A stretch of DNA of 18,523 nt from the NCBI GenBank assembly GCA_021151805.1, contig JAGKWN010000083.1, forward strand, positions 1 to 18,523. Direction: 5' to 3'. Source of the stretch: Cytophagaceae bacterium (GTDB taxonomy: Bacteria; Bacteroidota; Bacteroidia; Cytophagales; Cytophagaceae). The position numbers and the translations under genes were made by a program. The notes beneath the pieces were generated by a model. It worked only from the letters and a program-made list of their open reading frames with translations, was not told the origin of the DNA and did not search any database. Positions 6,566 through 14,244 of this stretch are shown here, one piece after another (position 1 is the first letter of the stretch; each line of letters begins with the position of its first letter).

Positions 6566-7942
6566 ATGAAAAAAGGACTACTGCCCATTTTACTTCTAGG
6601 AGGAATTTTACTGGGTAACACAGCTTCTGCACAATTTACTTTATCCGGTCAATACAGACCGCGTACGGAATTAAGAAATGGTTTTAAAACGTTGAAGACA
6701 GACGATCAGGAGGTCGCTTCTTTTACAGAGCAGCGTACACGTTTGATTGCCGGCTATAAAGCAGGTAAAATAGAAACAAAGTTCTCTATTCAGGATGTAC
6801 GGATTTGGGGTGATGTAGGAACGATCAACAAATCGGATAATTGGCTATCTGTACACGAAGCATTTGCAGTGTATATGATTGATTCACTTGCAAAGCACAG
6901 ATTGATGATTGGTCGTCAGGAATTGAACTACGACGATCAGCGTGTGTTGGGTAGTCTGGACTGGGCTGCTCAGGCAAGAAGCTTTGATGCCTTGAAGTAT
7001 ATGTACAAGCATTCCGATTCTACTTATCAGTTTCATGCAATCGCTTCTTTTAACCAGGATGGAACTGTTCCTGAACCTTCTAAACTTCAGAACTCTAAAG
7101 TAGGAACAGGTGGTAATGATTACAACGGTGGTAATTCAGGTTACTTCAATCAGCCACTGCCTAAAGCTTCTTTATACTTATGGTTCAATACAAAACTGAA
7201 ACACGGAAGATTAGGTGATATCTCTTTCATCTCTATGAGTGAAGGGTATCAGGAGACTCCAACACTTGTTTCTCCTTTATATACTGTAGGTGTTACACCG
7301 ACAATCAAAATCGGTAAAGTGAAGATCCACTCTTCATTCTACTATCAGGCTGGTAAAGTAAAAGATACTGTTGGCATCAGCGGATTCCTTGCTCATATTG
7401 AAGCTACTTACGAAGGTTCTAAACTAAAACCAACGATTGGTTTTGACTACTTATCCGGCGACGATAAAAAGACGACAGATAAAATTGAAGGCTTCAACCC
7501 GCTACATGGTACACACCATAAATTTTACGGATACATGGATTACTTCTATGTTGGAAACGGGCACAACGGCGGTGCAAACGGCTTAAGCGGTGGTTTGATT
7601 GACTTATATGCAAAAGCAACGATACCAACAGGTAAAAAATCAAAACTGGCAACTGATCTACACTTTTTCATGTCTCCGACAGATGTTGTAAACCCTGCTG
7701 ATACAAAAGCAACATTAAGCAGCTTCCTTGGAACTGAACTTGACCTTACATGGAGCAAACAATTAACGGAGACTGTAGGCTTGTCTGCAGGTTACTCTCA
7801 GATGTTCCACACAGAAAGCTTGTCTGCTGTTAAAGGCAAGTTAGCAATTGATCCATCAGACGCTACTCAGACAGTTGATAAAGCAGTTGCTTACCAAAGC
7901 TGGGCTTGGATCATGATCAACTTTACACCTAAGTTTTTATAA
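6566..7942 (+). CDS. Outer-membrane porin, alginate-export-like family
   Basis: A 458-residue protein with a signal peptide (cleavage near ASAQF, about residue 22) and many alternating polar and hydrophobic strands ending in a terminal aromatic-containing strand (SWAWIMINFTPKFL), as expected for an outer-membrane beta barrel. The N-terminal segment LSGQYRPRTELRNGF and the stretch MIGRQELNYDDQRVLGSLDWAAQARSFD resemble the alginate-export porin family (Alginate_exp). No polysaccharide genes are near. Instead it is the first gene of the nrt operon, 79 bp before the binding protein gene, so the likely cargo is the anion taken up by that transporter. The substrate assignment is inference from context. 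Confidence 0.85.
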   Translation: MKKGLLPILLLGGILLGNTASAQFTLSGQYRPRTELRNGFKTLKTDDQEVASFTEQRTRLIAGYKAGKIETKFSIQDVRIWGDVGTINKSDNWLSVHEAFAVYMIDSLAKHRLMIGRQELNYDDQRVLGSLDWAAQARSFDALKYMYKHSDSTYQFHAIASFNQDGTVPEPSKLQNSKVGTGGNDYNGGNSGYFNQPLPKASLYLWFNTKLKHGRLGDISFISMSEGYQETPTLVSPLYTVGVTPTIKIGKVKIHSSFYYQAGKVKDTVGISGFLAHIEATYEGSKLKPTIGFDYLSGDDKKTTDKIEGFNPLHGTHHKFYGYMDYFYVGNGHNGGANGLSGGLIDLYAKATIPTGKKSKLATDLHFFMSPTDVVNPADTKATLSSFLGTELDLTWSKQLTETVGLSAGYSQMFHTESLSAVKGKLAIDPSDATQTVDKAVAYQSWAWIMINFTPKFL

Positions 7943-7956
7943 TCAAACATTCCTTT

Positions 7957-7986
7957 GAAGAAGGTTTTTATCAAGCCTTCTTCTTT
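7957..7986 (+). other. Intercistronic hairpin between porin and nrtA
   Basis: GAAGAAGG (7957-7964) pairs with CCTTCTTC (7976-7983) across an 11-nt loop and is followed by only TTT. It is too weak in U-tract for a confident terminator. It may cause partial termination or protect the porin mRNA 3' end, giving different levels of porin and transporter. Confidence 0.45.
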
Positions 7987-8021
7987 AAAAGAACTTACTC
8001 TATAACCATAAAAAAAATCGT

Positions 8022-9395
8022 ATGAAAAAGATTATTTATGTTCTTAAAGCTGCAGCACTGGGTTTGCTGGTTACAGCGCTGAATAGCTGCGGTGGCGGCG
8101 ACACAAAAACAGAAGGTTCTGTTGATAGCACGGCTAAAAAAACACTTGCTATTGAAAAGCCACAATTGAAATTCGGTTTTATCAAACTTACCGATATGGC
8201 TCCATTGGCCATTGCCAAAGAGATGGGCTTTTTTGAAGAAGAAGGTTTATTTGTGACACTTGAAGCACAATCAAACTGGAAAAATGTATTGGATCGTGTC
8301 ATTGACGGTGAACTGGATGGCTCACACATGCTGGCAGGGCAGCCTATTGCAGCTGCTACTGGATTCGGTCGCCAGGCTGAATTGGTAACTGTTTATTCTA
8401 TGGATTTGAATGGAAATGCCATTACAGTATCAAACGATGTATGGGCTGCAATGAAACCAAATATTCCTAAAGGGGCAGATGGCAAACCTGTGCATCCGAT
8501 CAAGGCTGATTTTTTAAAGCCGGTTGTTGACTCTTATAAGAAACAAAATAAGCCTTTTAAAATGGCCATTACATTTCCAGTATCAACACACAACTATGAA
8601 ATCAGATATTGGTTGGCTGCAGGTGGCTTGAATCCTGGTTTGTATACGGCTGAAAATGTTGAAGGCCAGGTTGGAGCGGAAGTTATGTTGTCTGTAACGC
8701 CTCCGCCACAAATGCCTGCAACGATGGAAGCTGGAACAATCTTCGGATACTGCGTGGGTGAACCATGGAACCAGCAAGCGGTATTCAAACAAGTTGGTGT
8801 ACCTGTAATTACCGATATGGAAATCTGGAAAAATAATCCGGAAAAGGTTTTTGGTATGACTAAAAAATTTATTGAAGAAAATCCAAATACAGCGATCGCG
8901 GTTACAAAAGCATTAATCAAAGCAGGTAAGTGGTTGGATGATCCGGCTAACAGAGCAAAAGCGGTTGGTATTCTTTCGAGAACTGCTTATGTAGGTGCTG
9001 ATTCAATAGTCATTGCGAACTCTATGACAGGTACATTCGAATTTGAAAAAGGGGATAAGAGAGAAGCTAAAGATTTTAACGTATTCTTTAATTATAACGC
9101 AACATACCCATTCTACTCAGATGCTGTATGGTATTTAACGCAAATGCGTCGTTGGGGACAAATTACCGAAACAAAAGCGGATACATGGTATGATGAAACT
9201 GCTAAGAAAGTATACAGACCTGACGTATGGTTGTCTGCAGCAAAATTACTGGTTGAAGAAGGTGTACTGAAAGAAAGTGATCTTCCCCAGACGAATGGAT
9301 ATAAACCCGCCACATCTGATTTTATAGATGGTATGGAGTATGATGGTACGAAGCCAAATGATTATCTGAAGAAATTTAAAATAGGAAATAAGTAA
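8022..9395 (+). CDS. nrtA: NrtA/CmpA-type substrate-binding lipoprotein
   Basis: A 457-residue solute-binding lipoprotein, with lipobox ALNSC and lipidated Cys23, so it is tethered in the periplasm to the inner or outer membrane. Family hallmarks are FGFIKLTDMAPLAIAKEMGFF near residue 51, the segment VIDGELDGSHMLAGQPI, STHNYEIRYWLAAGG (the His is a ligand residue region in NrtA), SVTPPPQMPATMEAG and YCVGEPWNQQAV. The length fits NrtA/CmpA proteins, which bind nitrate/nitrite or bicarbonate. The ATPases and permease follow on the same strand, and the nearby Crp/Fnr regulator favours nitrate. Nitrate and bicarbonate cannot be told apart with certainty from motifs visible here. There is no nitrate reductase gene in the window. 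Confidence 0.9.
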   Translation: MKKIIYVLKAAALGLLVTALNSCGGGDTKTEGSVDSTAKKTLAIEKPQLKFGFIKLTDMAPLAIAKEMGFFEEEGLFVTLEAQSNWKNVLDRVIDGELDGSHMLAGQPIAAATGFGRQAELVTVYSMDLNGNAITVSNDVWAAMKPNIPKGADGKPVHPIKADFLKPVVDSYKKQNKPFKMAITFPVSTHNYEIRYWLAAGGLNPGLYTAENVEGQVGAEVMLSVTPPPQMPATMEAGTIFGYCVGEPWNQQAVFKQVGVPVITDMEIWKNNPEKVFGMTKKFIEENPNTAIAVTKALIKAGKWLDDPANRAKAVGILSRTAYVGADSIVIANSMTGTFEFEKGDKREAKDFNVFFNYNATYPFYSDAVWYLTQMRRWGQITETKADTWYDETAKKVYRPDVWLSAAKLLVEEGVLKESDLPQTNGYKPATSDFIDGMEYDGTKPNDYLKKFKIGNK

Positions 9396-9409
9396 CCATT
9401 AATCAGTAG

Positions 9410-9440
9410 ACAGTGGTCAGTAAATTTAACTGACTGCTGT
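9410..9440 (+). other. RNA stem-loop between nrtA and nrtB
   Basis: ACAGTGGTCAGT (9410-9421) and ACTGACTGCTGT (9429-9440) form a 12-bp RNA stem with two G-U wobbles and a 7-nt loop. No T-run follows. In binding-protein-dependent transporters such hairpins often stabilise the upstream binding-protein message so that it is made in excess. That role is inferred here. Confidence 0.5.
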
Positions 9441-9487
9441 TTGCTGTTATTGACAACCAACGACGAATAACCAACCAATAAATACCT

Positions 9488-10570
9488 ATGAAAACGAAAA
9501 TAATTAAATCATTAAACTGGATTGGGTTAGGCTTTCTGGAGCCGCTCATTCTATTGGTCAGTGGTGAAGAACCACGTAAAAATGCAATGCTTATTTTACG
9601 TAATGTGTTTTTACCTTTAGCTTCAATCGTTGCATTTATATTGTTGTGGGAAGCAGGTGCACATCAGCTTCGTTCCATTGAAGCAGAAAGAAAAATTCAG
9701 AAAGTACTTACTGAGCAAGGCGCTGCTGCTGCTGAGCAGATGCGCGCATGTATTGCTTCCGGTGAGAAAGAATGTAAACCACATTCTCTGCCATCGCCGA
9801 GTGAAGTATATGAAGCATACCAGTCTTTGCTAGCAGATCATAAAATGATCGCAAAAGATAAAAAAGAATTTACTGAAAAAACGGCTAAAGTGAATAAGCA
9901 ACGCATTGAAAACGGGCAAGCCGAAATTTTATATACAGGCCGCCCGTCTTTTATTGACCAGATTGGCACCAGTCTTAAAACTGTTTTTGCAGGTGTGCTT
10001 TTAGCTATGTGTATTGCCATTCCGATTGGTATATTGTTGGGTTTAAGTGAAACGCTCAGAAGTTCGATCAACTGGCTTATTCAGATCATGAAGCCTGTGT
10101 CTCCGGTAGTTTGGCTATTGCTTGTTTCAATGGTCATTAAAACACTGATGACAGATTCTTCCATGGATAAATCGTTTTTGATTGCCTTTATTAGTGTGGG
10201 TTTATGTGGTATGTGGGCAACACTTGTGAATACTACCATGGGTGTATCTTCGGTCGATAAGGATTATATAAATGTTGCGAAGGTATTGCGCCTGAGTGTA
10301 TGGAAAAATATTTTTAAAATTGTTCTTCCTTCTTCGTTCCCATTAATTTTTACTGGTATCCGTATTACTGTATCTGTATCATGGATGGTATTGATTGCGA
10401 TTGAATTGCTTGCGCAAAGCCCGGGACTTGGTTCCTTTGTGTGGGAGCAGTTCCAGAATGGCGCGAATGATTCTAATGCGAAGATTCTGGTTGCCATGTT
10501 TGTGATTGGTGGCATTGGCTTCCTGCTTGATAAGATCATGATGACTTTGCAAAAGGTATTGACGTTCTGA
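9488..10570 (+). CDS. nrtB: NrtB-type ABC transporter permease
   Basis: A 360-residue inner-membrane permease of the BPD_transp_1 fold. One TM helix at about 37-57 is followed by a hydrophilic, highly charged region of about 95 residues (about 60-155), and then the core helices from about 159 to 350. The coupling (EAA) loop is visible as VAKVLRLSVWKNIFKIVLPSSFPLIFTG (about 263-290) and the C-terminal region SPGLGSFVWEQFQNGAND is typical of NrtB/CmpB. The soluble insertion includes Cys88 and Cys96 (ACIASGEKEC). It lies 92 bp after nrtA and 24 bp before the first ATPase gene, so it is cotranscribed. Two copies should form the membrane channel. Confidence 0.9.
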   Translation: MKTKIIKSLNWIGLGFLEPLILLVSGEEPRKNAMLILRNVFLPLASIVAFILLWEAGAHQLRSIEAERKIQKVLTEQGAAAAEQMRACIASGEKECKPHSLPSPSEVYEAYQSLLADHKMIAKDKKEFTEKTAKVNKQRIENGQAEILYTGRPSFIDQIGTSLKTVFAGVLLAMCIAIPIGILLGLSETLRSSINWLIQIMKPVSPVVWLLLVSMVIKTLMTDSSMDKSFLIAFISVGLCGMWATLVNTTMGVSSVDKDYINVAKVLRLSVWKNIFKIVLPSSFPLIFTGIRITVSVSWMVLIAIELLAQSPGLGSFVWEQFQNGANDSNAKILVAMFVIGGIGFLLDKIMMTLQKVLTF

Positions 10571-10594
10571 TGTTCAACCCTAAACAGTACTGCA

Positions 10595-11476
10595 ATGGCG
10601 TTATTAGAATTGAAGAATGTAAGTAAGTGGTATGGTACAGGTACCAACCGTACGGAAGTTTTAAAAAATATAAATCTGACAATTGAAGAAGGCGAATTTA
10701 TTGCCATTGTCGGATTCACCGGTAGCGGTAAAACTACACTGATCAGCCTGATTGCCGGCTTGATTGAACCCGATGAAGGTGAAGTATTATTGAATGGGGA
10801 AAAGATCACAGGCCCCGGACCGGATCGGGGAGTAGTGTTTCAGAATTATTCGCTGCTGCCTTGGTTGTCAGTTATGGATAATGTTCGTTTGGCTGTAGAT
10901 ACGGTGTTTCCTGAGATGCCGGAGAAAGAAAAAGATAGCTATACAAAACAATATGTTTCAATGGTAAATTTATCTCCTGCCTTAAATAAGAAACCATCTG
11001 AATTGTCGGGAGGGATGCGGCAACGTGTATCTGTAGCACGTGCATTAGCCATGAATCCGAAGATCTTATTGCTGGATGAGCCGCTTAGTGCGCTGGATGC
11101 ATTAACCAGAGGTTCGCTGCAGGACGAGATCAGTCGTATCTGGGAACAGGATAAAAAAACAGTTCTGTTGATTACGAATGATGTGGATGAAGGAATTTAT
11201 CTGGCAGACCGCATTATTCCGTTAAGACCAGGGCCTAATGCTACGCTTGGGCCAGAATTTCCGGTAAAGCTGGAAAGACCGCGGGATAAAAAAGCCCTCA
11301 ATCACAATCAACAATTTAAGGATCTGAGAAATGCTGTGAATAAATATCTGATGGACGTAGGAGCAGAAGCAAAAAAAACTGCCGGTGTGAAGGAATATGT
11401 TTTACCGGATGCACAGCCTATAGATCTGTTGGGGCCTACAGGCGTTTCTTATTCTTTGAGAAGATTATTTAACTAA
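10595..11476 (+). CDS. nrtC: NrtC-like ABC ATPase, ATPase domain only
   Basis: A 293-residue cytoplasmic ATPase. Walker A is GFTGSGKT (40-47), the Q-loop is VVFQNYSLLPW, the signature is LSGGM (137-141), and Walker B is ILLLDEP (157-163). The H-loop position holds Asn195 (ITNDVDEG) in place of the usual His. That variant, with the following ADRIIPLRPGPNATLGPEF segment, matches my recollection of the N-terminal half of cyanobacterial NrtC/CmpC. The NrtA-like C-terminal regulatory domain of NrtC (full length about 660) is absent; after the ATPase core there is only a short tail. It probably pairs with the next ATPase as a heterodimer under the permease. Confidence 0.87.
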   Translation: MALLELKNVSKWYGTGTNRTEVLKNINLTIEEGEFIAIVGFTGSGKTTLISLIAGLIEPDEGEVLLNGEKITGPGPDRGVVFQNYSLLPWLSVMDNVRLAVDTVFPEMPEKEKDSYTKQYVSMVNLSPALNKKPSELSGGMRQRVSVARALAMNPKILLLDEPLSALDALTRGSLQDEISRIWEQDKKTVLLITNDVDEGIYLADRIIPLRPGPNATLGPEFPVKLERPRDKKALNHNQQFKDLRNAVNKYLMDVGAEAKKTAGVKEYVLPDAQPIDLLGPTGVSYSLRRLFN

Positions 11477-11489
11477 ACGATTGGTAGAA

Positions 11490-12359
11490 ATGATCAGCGT
11501 ACTTAACAGACCGAACACCATGTCAGAAAATACACATATACACAGTGCAGTAAACAGCAGGGTTAAAAATATTATAGAACCTGTAAATCCTGCAGATGTG
11601 ATGCTGGATATAAAAAACCTTAAGAAGGTTTATCCAACTCCTAAAGGAGATTTTACCGTACTGCAGGATTTTAATCTGCAGATAAAAAAAGAAGAATTTA
11701 TTTCCATCATCGGCCACTCGGGTTGTGGTAAGTCTACGATTCTTTCCATGATTGCCGGTCTGAACGAGATCACGGCAGGTGATATTATCCTGAATGGAAG
11801 AAAGATCACGGAGGCCGGGCCTGATCGTGGCGTGATCTTCCAGTCGCCAAGCCTGATGCCCTGGATGACAGCATTCGAAAATGTTATGTTGGGCGTGAAC
11901 CAGGTATTTGCACATATCTCAAAGGCAGAGCGTACCGATATTGCGAAATATTATTTGGCTAAGGTTGGCCTTGATGGTTCATTCAATAAAAAAGCAAACG
12001 AGCTTTCACAAGGTATGAAACAACGTGTTGGTATTGCCCGTGCGTTTGCGCTGAAGCCTAAGATGCTCTTACTGGACGAGCCTTTTGGTATGCTGGACTC
12101 ACTTACAAGAGGTGAATTGCAGGATGTACTGGTAGATGTATGGACGAAAGAAAAAATTACAGCGATCATGATCACACATGATGTGGATGAATCTATTCTT
12201 TTGTCTGATCGGGTAGTGATGATGACCAGCGGTCCGTTTGCAAAGGTGGGAGATGTGCTTTCTATTGAAATGGAAAGACCGCGGAACAGGAGAACGTTGA
12301 TTGAGCACCCCGACTTTTATGATTACCGGGCGTATCTAATCGACTTTTTAGAGCATTGA
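11490..12359 (+). CDS. nrtD: NrtD-like ABC ATPase
   Basis: A 289-residue cytoplasmic ATPase, last gene of the operon, starting 13 bp after the preceding ATPase gene. Counting from this ATG, Walker A is GHSGCGKS (75-82), the signature LSQGM (172-176), Walker B MLLLDEP (192-198) and the H-loop His230 (ITHDVDES). All catalytic residues are present, in contrast to its partner. The first 36 residues precede the ABC core and look unstructured. The start is uncertain: a TTG at 11481 and an ATG at 11520 (MSENTHIH) are in frame, and no strong ribosome binding site decides between them. Its family, NrtD/CmpD, energises nitrate or bicarbonate uptake. Confidence 0.88.
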   Translation: MISVLNRPNTMSENTHIHSAVNSRVKNIIEPVNPADVMLDIKNLKKVYPTPKGDFTVLQDFNLQIKKEEFISIIGHSGCGKSTILSMIAGLNEITAGDIILNGRKITEAGPDRGVIFQSPSLMPWMTAFENVMLGVNQVFAHISKAERTDIAKYYLAKVGLDGSFNKKANELSQGMKQRVGIARAFALKPKMLLLDEPFGMLDSLTRGELQDVLVDVWTKEKITAIMITHDVDESILLSDRVVMMTSGPFAKVGDVLSIEMERPRNRRTLIEHPDFYDYRAYLIDFLEH

Positions 12360-12385
12360 TTGTTTTTTTATAGGGTTCGTTGGTT

Positions 12386-12417
12386 AAGCCGTCTCGCTAT
12401 TGGTTGCGGGGCGGCTT
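12386..12417 (+). terminator. Terminator of the porin-nrt operon
   Basis: AAGCCGTCTCGC (12386-12397) pairs with GCGGGGCGGCTT (12406-12417) as a 12-bp stem with two G-U wobbles and an 8-nt loop. The following sequence is only weakly T-rich. It lies 27 bp after the nrtD stop, before the convergent lipoprotein gene. Confidence 0.65.
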
Positions 12418-12436
12418 TCAACATTTTACAGCATCA

Positions 12437-12958
12437 TTAAAAATCCTTCCAGAGAACAAATTCGCTTGTTGTAATGGTATTGCTGTAATTATCTGCCCGG
12501 TCTTTGATGTGTACTTCAAAGCGAAGTGTGTCGTACTGATCCAATCCATACGCATTGGGAATAAAATAAGGAAAGAACACATTATTGGTGATGATTCCAT
12601 CAATAGGGCCTGTTAATGTATAGGGCGACAGTAATGGTAGTTTGGCATTATAGTTTGGTGCAGTTGCCGGGGGCACAACCGTTACTTCTGTAAAAACACC
12701 GTTAGTTTTTCTTTGTAAAGTAGCGAAATAATCATCGGCTCCTGCCGGTTCATTTCCCAGGTCGCCGTCACCATCCTGAAAGTGTATGGAAACATACACG
12801 GAATCTCCATCCCCATTTTCATCATAAGATTTAAAAGCCCTAAGATCTGTAAAAGAGATAACAGGTTCTTTGGAATAATTAGGAGCCTTCTTACAGGCTG
12901 ATAAAACCATTCCGGTTACCAGTATGAAAAAGAAATAAGCTGTGTTCTTTAAAAACAT
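12437..12958 (-). CDS. Small lipoprotein of unknown function
   Basis: A 173-residue secreted lipoprotein with lipobox VLSAC and lipidated Cys22. The mature part has two acidic stretches, YDENGDGDSVYV and FQDGDGDLGNE, that resemble calcium-binding loops, then beta-rich sequence ending ITTSEFVLWKDF. I recall DGDGDLG-containing lipoproteins as common in Bacteroidetes, with no assigned function. It is convergent with the nrt operon and divergent from the LuxE-like gene, 34 bp away, so those two probably have back-to-back promoters. Confidence 0.82.
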   Translation of the reverse strand: MFLKNTAYFFFILVTGMVLSACKKAPNYSKEPVISFTDLRAFKSYDENGDGDSVYVSIHFQDGDGDLGNEPAGADDYFATLQRKTNGVFTEVTVVPPATAPNYNAKLPLLSPYTLTGPIDGIITNNVFFPYFIPNAYGLDQYDTLRFEVHIKDRADNYSNTITTSEFVLWKDF

Positions 12959-12986
12959 TGTTGTTAATTTGCATTCAATATACCAA

Positions 12987-13005
12987 TATCAAATGTCATT
13001 TGATA
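12987..13005 (+). repeat. 19-bp perfect palindrome spanning a start codon
   Basis: TATCAAATGTCATTTGATA has 9-bp perfect arms around a single T. The ATG of the LuxE-like gene (12993-12995) lies inside it. In RNA a 6-bp stem would present the AUG in a 7-nt loop. In DNA it could be an operator in the short divergent promoter region. Confidence 0.7.
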
Positions 13006-13988
13006 AAGAAATAAAGCGTATTTTATTAGAATCGCCTCAGAACATTAACGATGAACTTCTGCTGGAAGTATATCGCTATCAATATACATACAATATCGTG
13101 TATAAAGAATTTGCTGATGCGGTACAACGTACGCCCAGCAAGGTAGGGGCAGTTACTGAAATTCCTTATTTACCTATTTCTTTGTATAAAAAACACCGGG
13201 TCATTACTCAGGATGGATCGGTGGATTTTTCAAGACAGATTGAATTCTATAGCAGCGGAACAACCTCAGCCAACAGGTCTACGCATTATGTGGCAGATCC
13301 GGAATTATACCGGCAACGGAGCCAACAGATCTTCGAACAGTATTACGGCCCTTTAACCGATTTCGTCATTCTGGCTGTATTGCCATCTTATGAAGAAAAT
13401 CCCTCTTCTTCACTGATTTTCATGCTGAAGCATTTTATTGAAGAAACCAGGCATGCGGCGTCGGGCTTTTATTCCTTTGATCGAACAGCTTTGCAAGAGA
13501 AGCTGAAAGAACTCTCGGGGGAGAAAAAGAAGATTCTTGTCTGGGGGGTAAGTTATGCTTTGTTGGATTGGGCAGAAGCTAATACGGAAGCATATCCGGA
13601 AGTTATTTTTCTGGAAACAGGCGGTATGAAAGGGCGAAGGAAAGAACTTACCCGTACAGAATTACATGCAGCGCTGGAAAGTGGTTTTGGTGTAAAGGGA
13701 ATCCATTCAGAATATGGAATGACAGAATTGCTTTCTCAGGCATATTCATCCGGACAGGGAACTTATCAGTTTCCGGAGGGGTTAATTCTATATCTGAGAG
13801 AAATTAATGATCCATTTAGCAGAATCCGGACCGGGAGCGGGGGGATCAATGTAATGGATTTGGCGAATATAAATTCCTGTTGCTTTATTGAAACACAGGA
13901 TGTTGGCAGAATGAGCGAAAATAAATTCGAAATTCTGGGCAGAATAGATACTTCAGACCTGCGGGGATGCAATTTATTGTATGTGTAA
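12993..13988 (+). CDS. LuxE/PaaK-like acyl-adenylating (acyl-protein synthetase) protein
   Basis: A 331-residue protein of the adenylate-forming LuxE / PaaK-related group. The phosphate-binding loop is SSGTTSANRSTHYV and the second core motif is HSEYGMTELLSQAY. LuxE itself activates a fatty acid as acyl-AMP and holds it on a cysteine; the substrate here is unknown. The frame is open from an upstream ATG at 12942, but that would overlap the start of the divergent lipoprotein gene, and MSFDKEIK at 12993 gives the usual length, so I chose 12993. No luxC or luxD partner is nearby, and bioluminescence is not implied. Roles in acyl transfer to cell-envelope or secondary products are possible. Confidence 0.85.
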   Translation: MSFDKEIKRILLESPQNINDELLLEVYRYQYTYNIVYKEFADAVQRTPSKVGAVTEIPYLPISLYKKHRVITQDGSVDFSRQIEFYSSGTTSANRSTHYVADPELYRQRSQQIFEQYYGPLTDFVILAVLPSYEENPSSSLIFMLKHFIEETRHAASGFYSFDRTALQEKLKELSGEKKKILVWGVSYALLDWAEANTEAYPEVIFLETGGMKGRRKELTRTELHAALESGFGVKGIHSEYGMTELLSQAYSSGQGTYQFPEGLILYLREINDPFSRIRTGSGGINVMDLANINSCCFIETQDVGRMSENKFEILGRIDTSDLRGCNLLYV

Positions 13989-14051
13989 TGTTTTTTTTAT
14001 GTTTTAATCAACATTCACATTCAGAAATTTTTTTTCATTGGTCTGGTTTTA

Positions 14052-14059
14052 TATATTTG
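14052..14059 (+). promoter_or_regulatory. Candidate promoter of the 40-residue lipoprotein gene
   Basis: TATATTTG matches the -7 consensus TAnnTTTG perfectly. Initiation about 6 bp downstream would give a leader of about 25 nt before the ATG at 14091. No clear -33 TTG is seen at the right spacing; a T-run occupies that area. Confidence 0.5.
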
Positions 14060-14090
14060 TAAACGTTCAACACTAAAATTATTTAACAGA

Positions 14091-14213
14091 ATGAAAGCAA
14101 GAATTGTATTCATCGTATTTGCAGCAGCAGCATTGTTAGTTGCATCATGTGCTCCTCACAGAACTTGTCCTACGTATACTAAAGATACGCATACAACTGT
14201 TAAGCATTCTTAA
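14091..14213 (+). CDS. 40-residue lipoprotein
   Basis: A complete very small gene: MKARIVFIVFAAAALLVASC, then CAPHRTCPTYTKDTHTTVKHS counted from the lipidated Cys20. It has a textbook lipoprotein signal (positive start, hydrophobic core, lipobox VASC). The mature peptide would have only 21 residues, with one further cysteine (Cys26) and two histidines in its tail. A -7 promoter element lies upstream and a strong terminator downstream, so it is a free-standing transcription unit. I recall short Bacteroidetes lipoproteins with a similar RxCPTY segment, function unknown. Confidence 0.8.
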   Translation: MKARIVFIVFAAAALLVASCAPHRTCPTYTKDTHTTVKHS

Positions 14214-14244
14214 TCAGATTTAAAAAATCATAAGATATATAATT

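Noticed and set aside
10264..10809. Minus-strand open frame of 181 codons
   Set aside because: It is antisense to the strongly supported nrtB and ATPase genes, and its predicted protein has no recognisable domain and an unlikely composition.
11481..11489. TTG start for the nrtD-like gene
   Set aside because: An ATG follows three codons later at 11490 and no ribosome binding site favours the TTG. It cannot be fully excluded.
11523..11915. Minus-strand open frame of 130 codons
   Set aside because: It is fully antisense to the nrtD-like ATPase core, whose motifs are intact. It looks like a codon-pattern shadow.
12942..12992. Longer N-terminus for the LuxE-like protein from ATG 12942
   Set aside because: It would overlap the start of the divergent lipoprotein gene and add 17 residues unlike the family. 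The ATG at 12993 gives normal length.
12993..13988. Part of a bioluminescence (lux) system
   Set aside because: No luxA, luxB, luxC or luxD homologue is present in the window. The LuxE resemblance is at the level of the adenylate-forming fold.
14170..14176. Another TACGTA word near the predicted regulator motif
   Set aside because: It lies inside the 40-residue lipoprotein coding region and lacks the second half TACnT at the required spacing. The TACGTA at 16063 fails the same test.
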